The translations under genes and the position numbers were made by a program. Of a DNA stretch of 6,732 nt, positions 5,533 through 6,732 are shown piece by piece; the first letter of the stretch is position 1; each line of letters opens with the position of its first letter. Origin of the DNA: Bacteroidota bacterium (GTDB lineage: Bacteria > Bacteroidota > Bacteroidia > Chitinophagales > Chitinophagaceae); contig JAEZIL010000294.1 of assembly GCA_023436685.1 (NCBI GenBank), positions 1 to 6,732 on the forward strand, given 5' to 3'. A model generated the notes under the pieces. The model worked only from the letters and a program-made list of their open reading frames with translations. It had not been told where the DNA came from and searched no databases.

Positions 5533-6732
5533 TTGGAAAACAAAGCGCATTTTCAACGTTCCCTAACATTACTTGATGGGGCGTTGCTGGTAATAGGCTC
5601 TATGATAGGGTCGGGTATATTTATTGTAAGCTCAGATATTGCCCGGAATGTAGGTAGTGCCGGCTGGATGATCGTAATATGGCTTTTATCGGGTTTTATT
5701 ACATTGTCTGCAGCGCTTAGCTACGGCGAATTGAGTGGCATGTATCCGCAAGCGGGAGGGCAGTATGTGTATTTGCGCGAAGCATTTGGCAAGCTTTATG
5801 GTTTTCTGTATGGCTGGGCTTTCTTCGCTGTAATACAAACAGGTACTATTGCAGCTGTAGGCGTAGGCTTCGGTAAGTTTACCGGCTATATTATTCCTGC
5901 ACTAGGCGAAGAGAATGTTTTATATGGCCCGGTGCAATTAGGGTTTCTCAGCAATTTTAAAATAACGGCTGCACAATTAACAGGCATAGGTACCATTGTT
6001 TTTCTTACTTTTCTAAATACACTAGGTGTAAAAAGCGCTAAGTGGATACAGTTTATTTTCACCTTCGCTAAGATAGCAGCGATGGCAGCTTTAATAGTGT
6101 TTGGCTTTATCCTGGTGCGTGATGGACTGGTGTGGAACGACAATTGGGACACAGCATGGATGGCCAGAAAAATAACCATTACGCCCGATATCATCAGCCA
6201 CCAGTCGCTGGATACTGCTGCTCTGGTTATTGCCATATGTGTATCGATGGTGGGCGCGCTGTTTAGTAGCGATGCATGGAACAATGTGACGTTTATAGCA
6301 GGCGAAATAAAGCGGCCTGAAAGAAATATCGGGCTTAGTCTTTTTATAGGTACTATAGTGGTCACACTACTGTATGTATCAATGAATTTCATGTACCTGA
6401 ATGTGATGAGCATTCAAGAAATTGCAAGTGCACCGTCGGACAGGGTTGCGCTTGCTGCCGCGCTTAAAGTGTTTGGCTCAGTTGGCACCATTGCAATAGC
6501 AGTGCTTATTATGGTATCAACATTTGGCTGCAATAATGGTTTGATATTATCGGGCGCGCGTGTATATTATACAATGGCTAAAGATAAATTGTTCCTGCCT
6601 GCTGCAGGTAGCCTGAATGATAAGGGTGTGCCAGGTAAAGCTTTATGGATGCAATGTATTTGGGCCAGCTTACTTTGTCTTAGCGGTCAGTCTGGCATCT
6701 TGTTAGATTTTATCATTTTCACTGTGCTACTG
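5533..6732 (+). CDS. APC superfamily amino-acid permease (3' end beyond window)
   Basis: This inner-membrane amino-acid transporter resembles the LAT/APC branch. The visible 400 residues of the usual 450-500 run off the right edge. The conserved first-helix motif GSMIGSGIF (22-30) forms the substrate-binding break. Further features are SYGELSGMYPQAGGQYVYLR (63-82), the sixth-helix region SSDAWNNVTFIAGEIKRPER (245-264), where related permeases have WNN..F..GE.K.P..N, and GARVYYTMAKDKLFLP (341-356). About ten hydrophobic segments are visible. The frame opens after the TAG at 5503-5505, and the first ATG in it lies inside the first helix. The best start is TTG at 5533 (MENKAHFQRS if initiated with Met), which gives a normal N-terminus. 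No Shine-Dalgarno sequence is seen. It is probably co-transcribed with the Skp-like gene, since there is no terminator in the 27-base gap. Substrate and mode (uptake or exchange) cannot be decided from the sequence. Confidence 0.88.
   Translation, partial: MENKAHFQRSLTLLDGALLVIGSMIGSGIFIVSSDIARNVGSAGWMIVIWLLSGFITLSAALSYGELSGMYPQAGGQYVYLREAFGKLYGFLYGWAFFAVIQTGTIAAVGVGFGKFTGYIIPALGEENVLYGPVQLGFLSNFKITAAQLTGIGTIVFLTFLNTLGVKSAKWIQFIFTFAKIAAMAALIVFGFILVRDGLVWNDNWDTAWMARKITITPDIISHQSLDTAALVIAICVSMVGALFSSDAWNNVTFIAGEIKRPERNIGLSLFIGTIVVTLLYVSMNFMYLNVMSIQEIASAPSDRVALAAALKVFGSVGTIAIAVLIMVSTFGCNNGLILSGARVYYTMAKDKLFLPAAGSLNDKGVPGKALWMQCIWASLLCLSGQSGILLDFIIFTVLL

Noticed and set aside
5886..6413. Minus-strand open frame of 175 codons
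   Set aside because: It lies fully inside the plus-strand permease, which shows conserved APC motifs across the same stretch.
1..6732. Search for mobile elements, CRISPR arrays, tRNA genes or defence systems
   Set aside because: No transposase, terminal repeats, regularly spaced repeats, tRNA-like cloverleaf or defence gene was seen; all genes fit conserved core functions.

Overview
The window looks like a chromosomal housekeeping stretch from a member of the Bacteroidota, most likely near Chitinophagaceae/Sphingobacteriia. The evidence is as follows. The gene set is exbB-exbD-exbD-tonB with two ExbD paralogues. The TonB cytoplasmic N-terminus carries the family's typical FEGRNKNYGGYELR segment. 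Start codons are preceded by A-rich leaders without Shine-Dalgarno sequences. The best promoter in the window fits the Bacteroidota -33/-7 pattern (TTG, 19 bases, TAnnTTTG). The genus call is inference, because no rRNA or taxonomic marker is present.

Layout. Positions 1-673 (minus) hold the N-terminal half of asparaginyl-tRNA synthetase, cut by the window edge. Positions 708-1268 (minus) hold a complete soluble family I inorganic pyrophosphatase, 34 bases upstream of asnS in the same direction. A 331-base divergent intergenic region (1269-1599) carries promoter-like elements facing both ways. Positions 1600-4675 (plus) hold a four-gene TonB energisation cluster: exbB, a long exbD, a second exbD and tonB, closed by a strong rho-independent terminator at 4696-4729. 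A 215-base gap with a perfect 14-bp palindrome leads to an OmpH/Skp-like membrane-anchored coiled-coil protein (4891-5505). After 27 bases comes an amino-acid permease of the APC superfamily (5533 to the window end), which appears to start at TTG.

How the genes work together. ExbB forms the proton channel. The two ExbD proteins probably form the channel plug and peptidoglycan-facing part. TonB carries the energy across the periplasm to outer-membrane TonB-dependent receptors (SusC/RagA-type and siderophore receptors in this phylum). The Skp-like protein would act in outer-membrane protein biogenesis or as an anchored periplasmic coiled coil. Pyrophosphatase removes the pyrophosphate made by aminoacylation, so its position next to asnS is metabolically sensible. 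The permease would import (or exchange) amino acids across the inner membrane.

I do not see a convincing undescribed system. The points most worth a second look are the long insert in the first ExbD, the extra N-terminal membrane segment of ExbB, the palindrome upstream of the Skp-like gene, the similar leader sequences in front of exbB and tonB, and the TTG-started permease lying in the same frame as the Skp-like gene across a single TAG.
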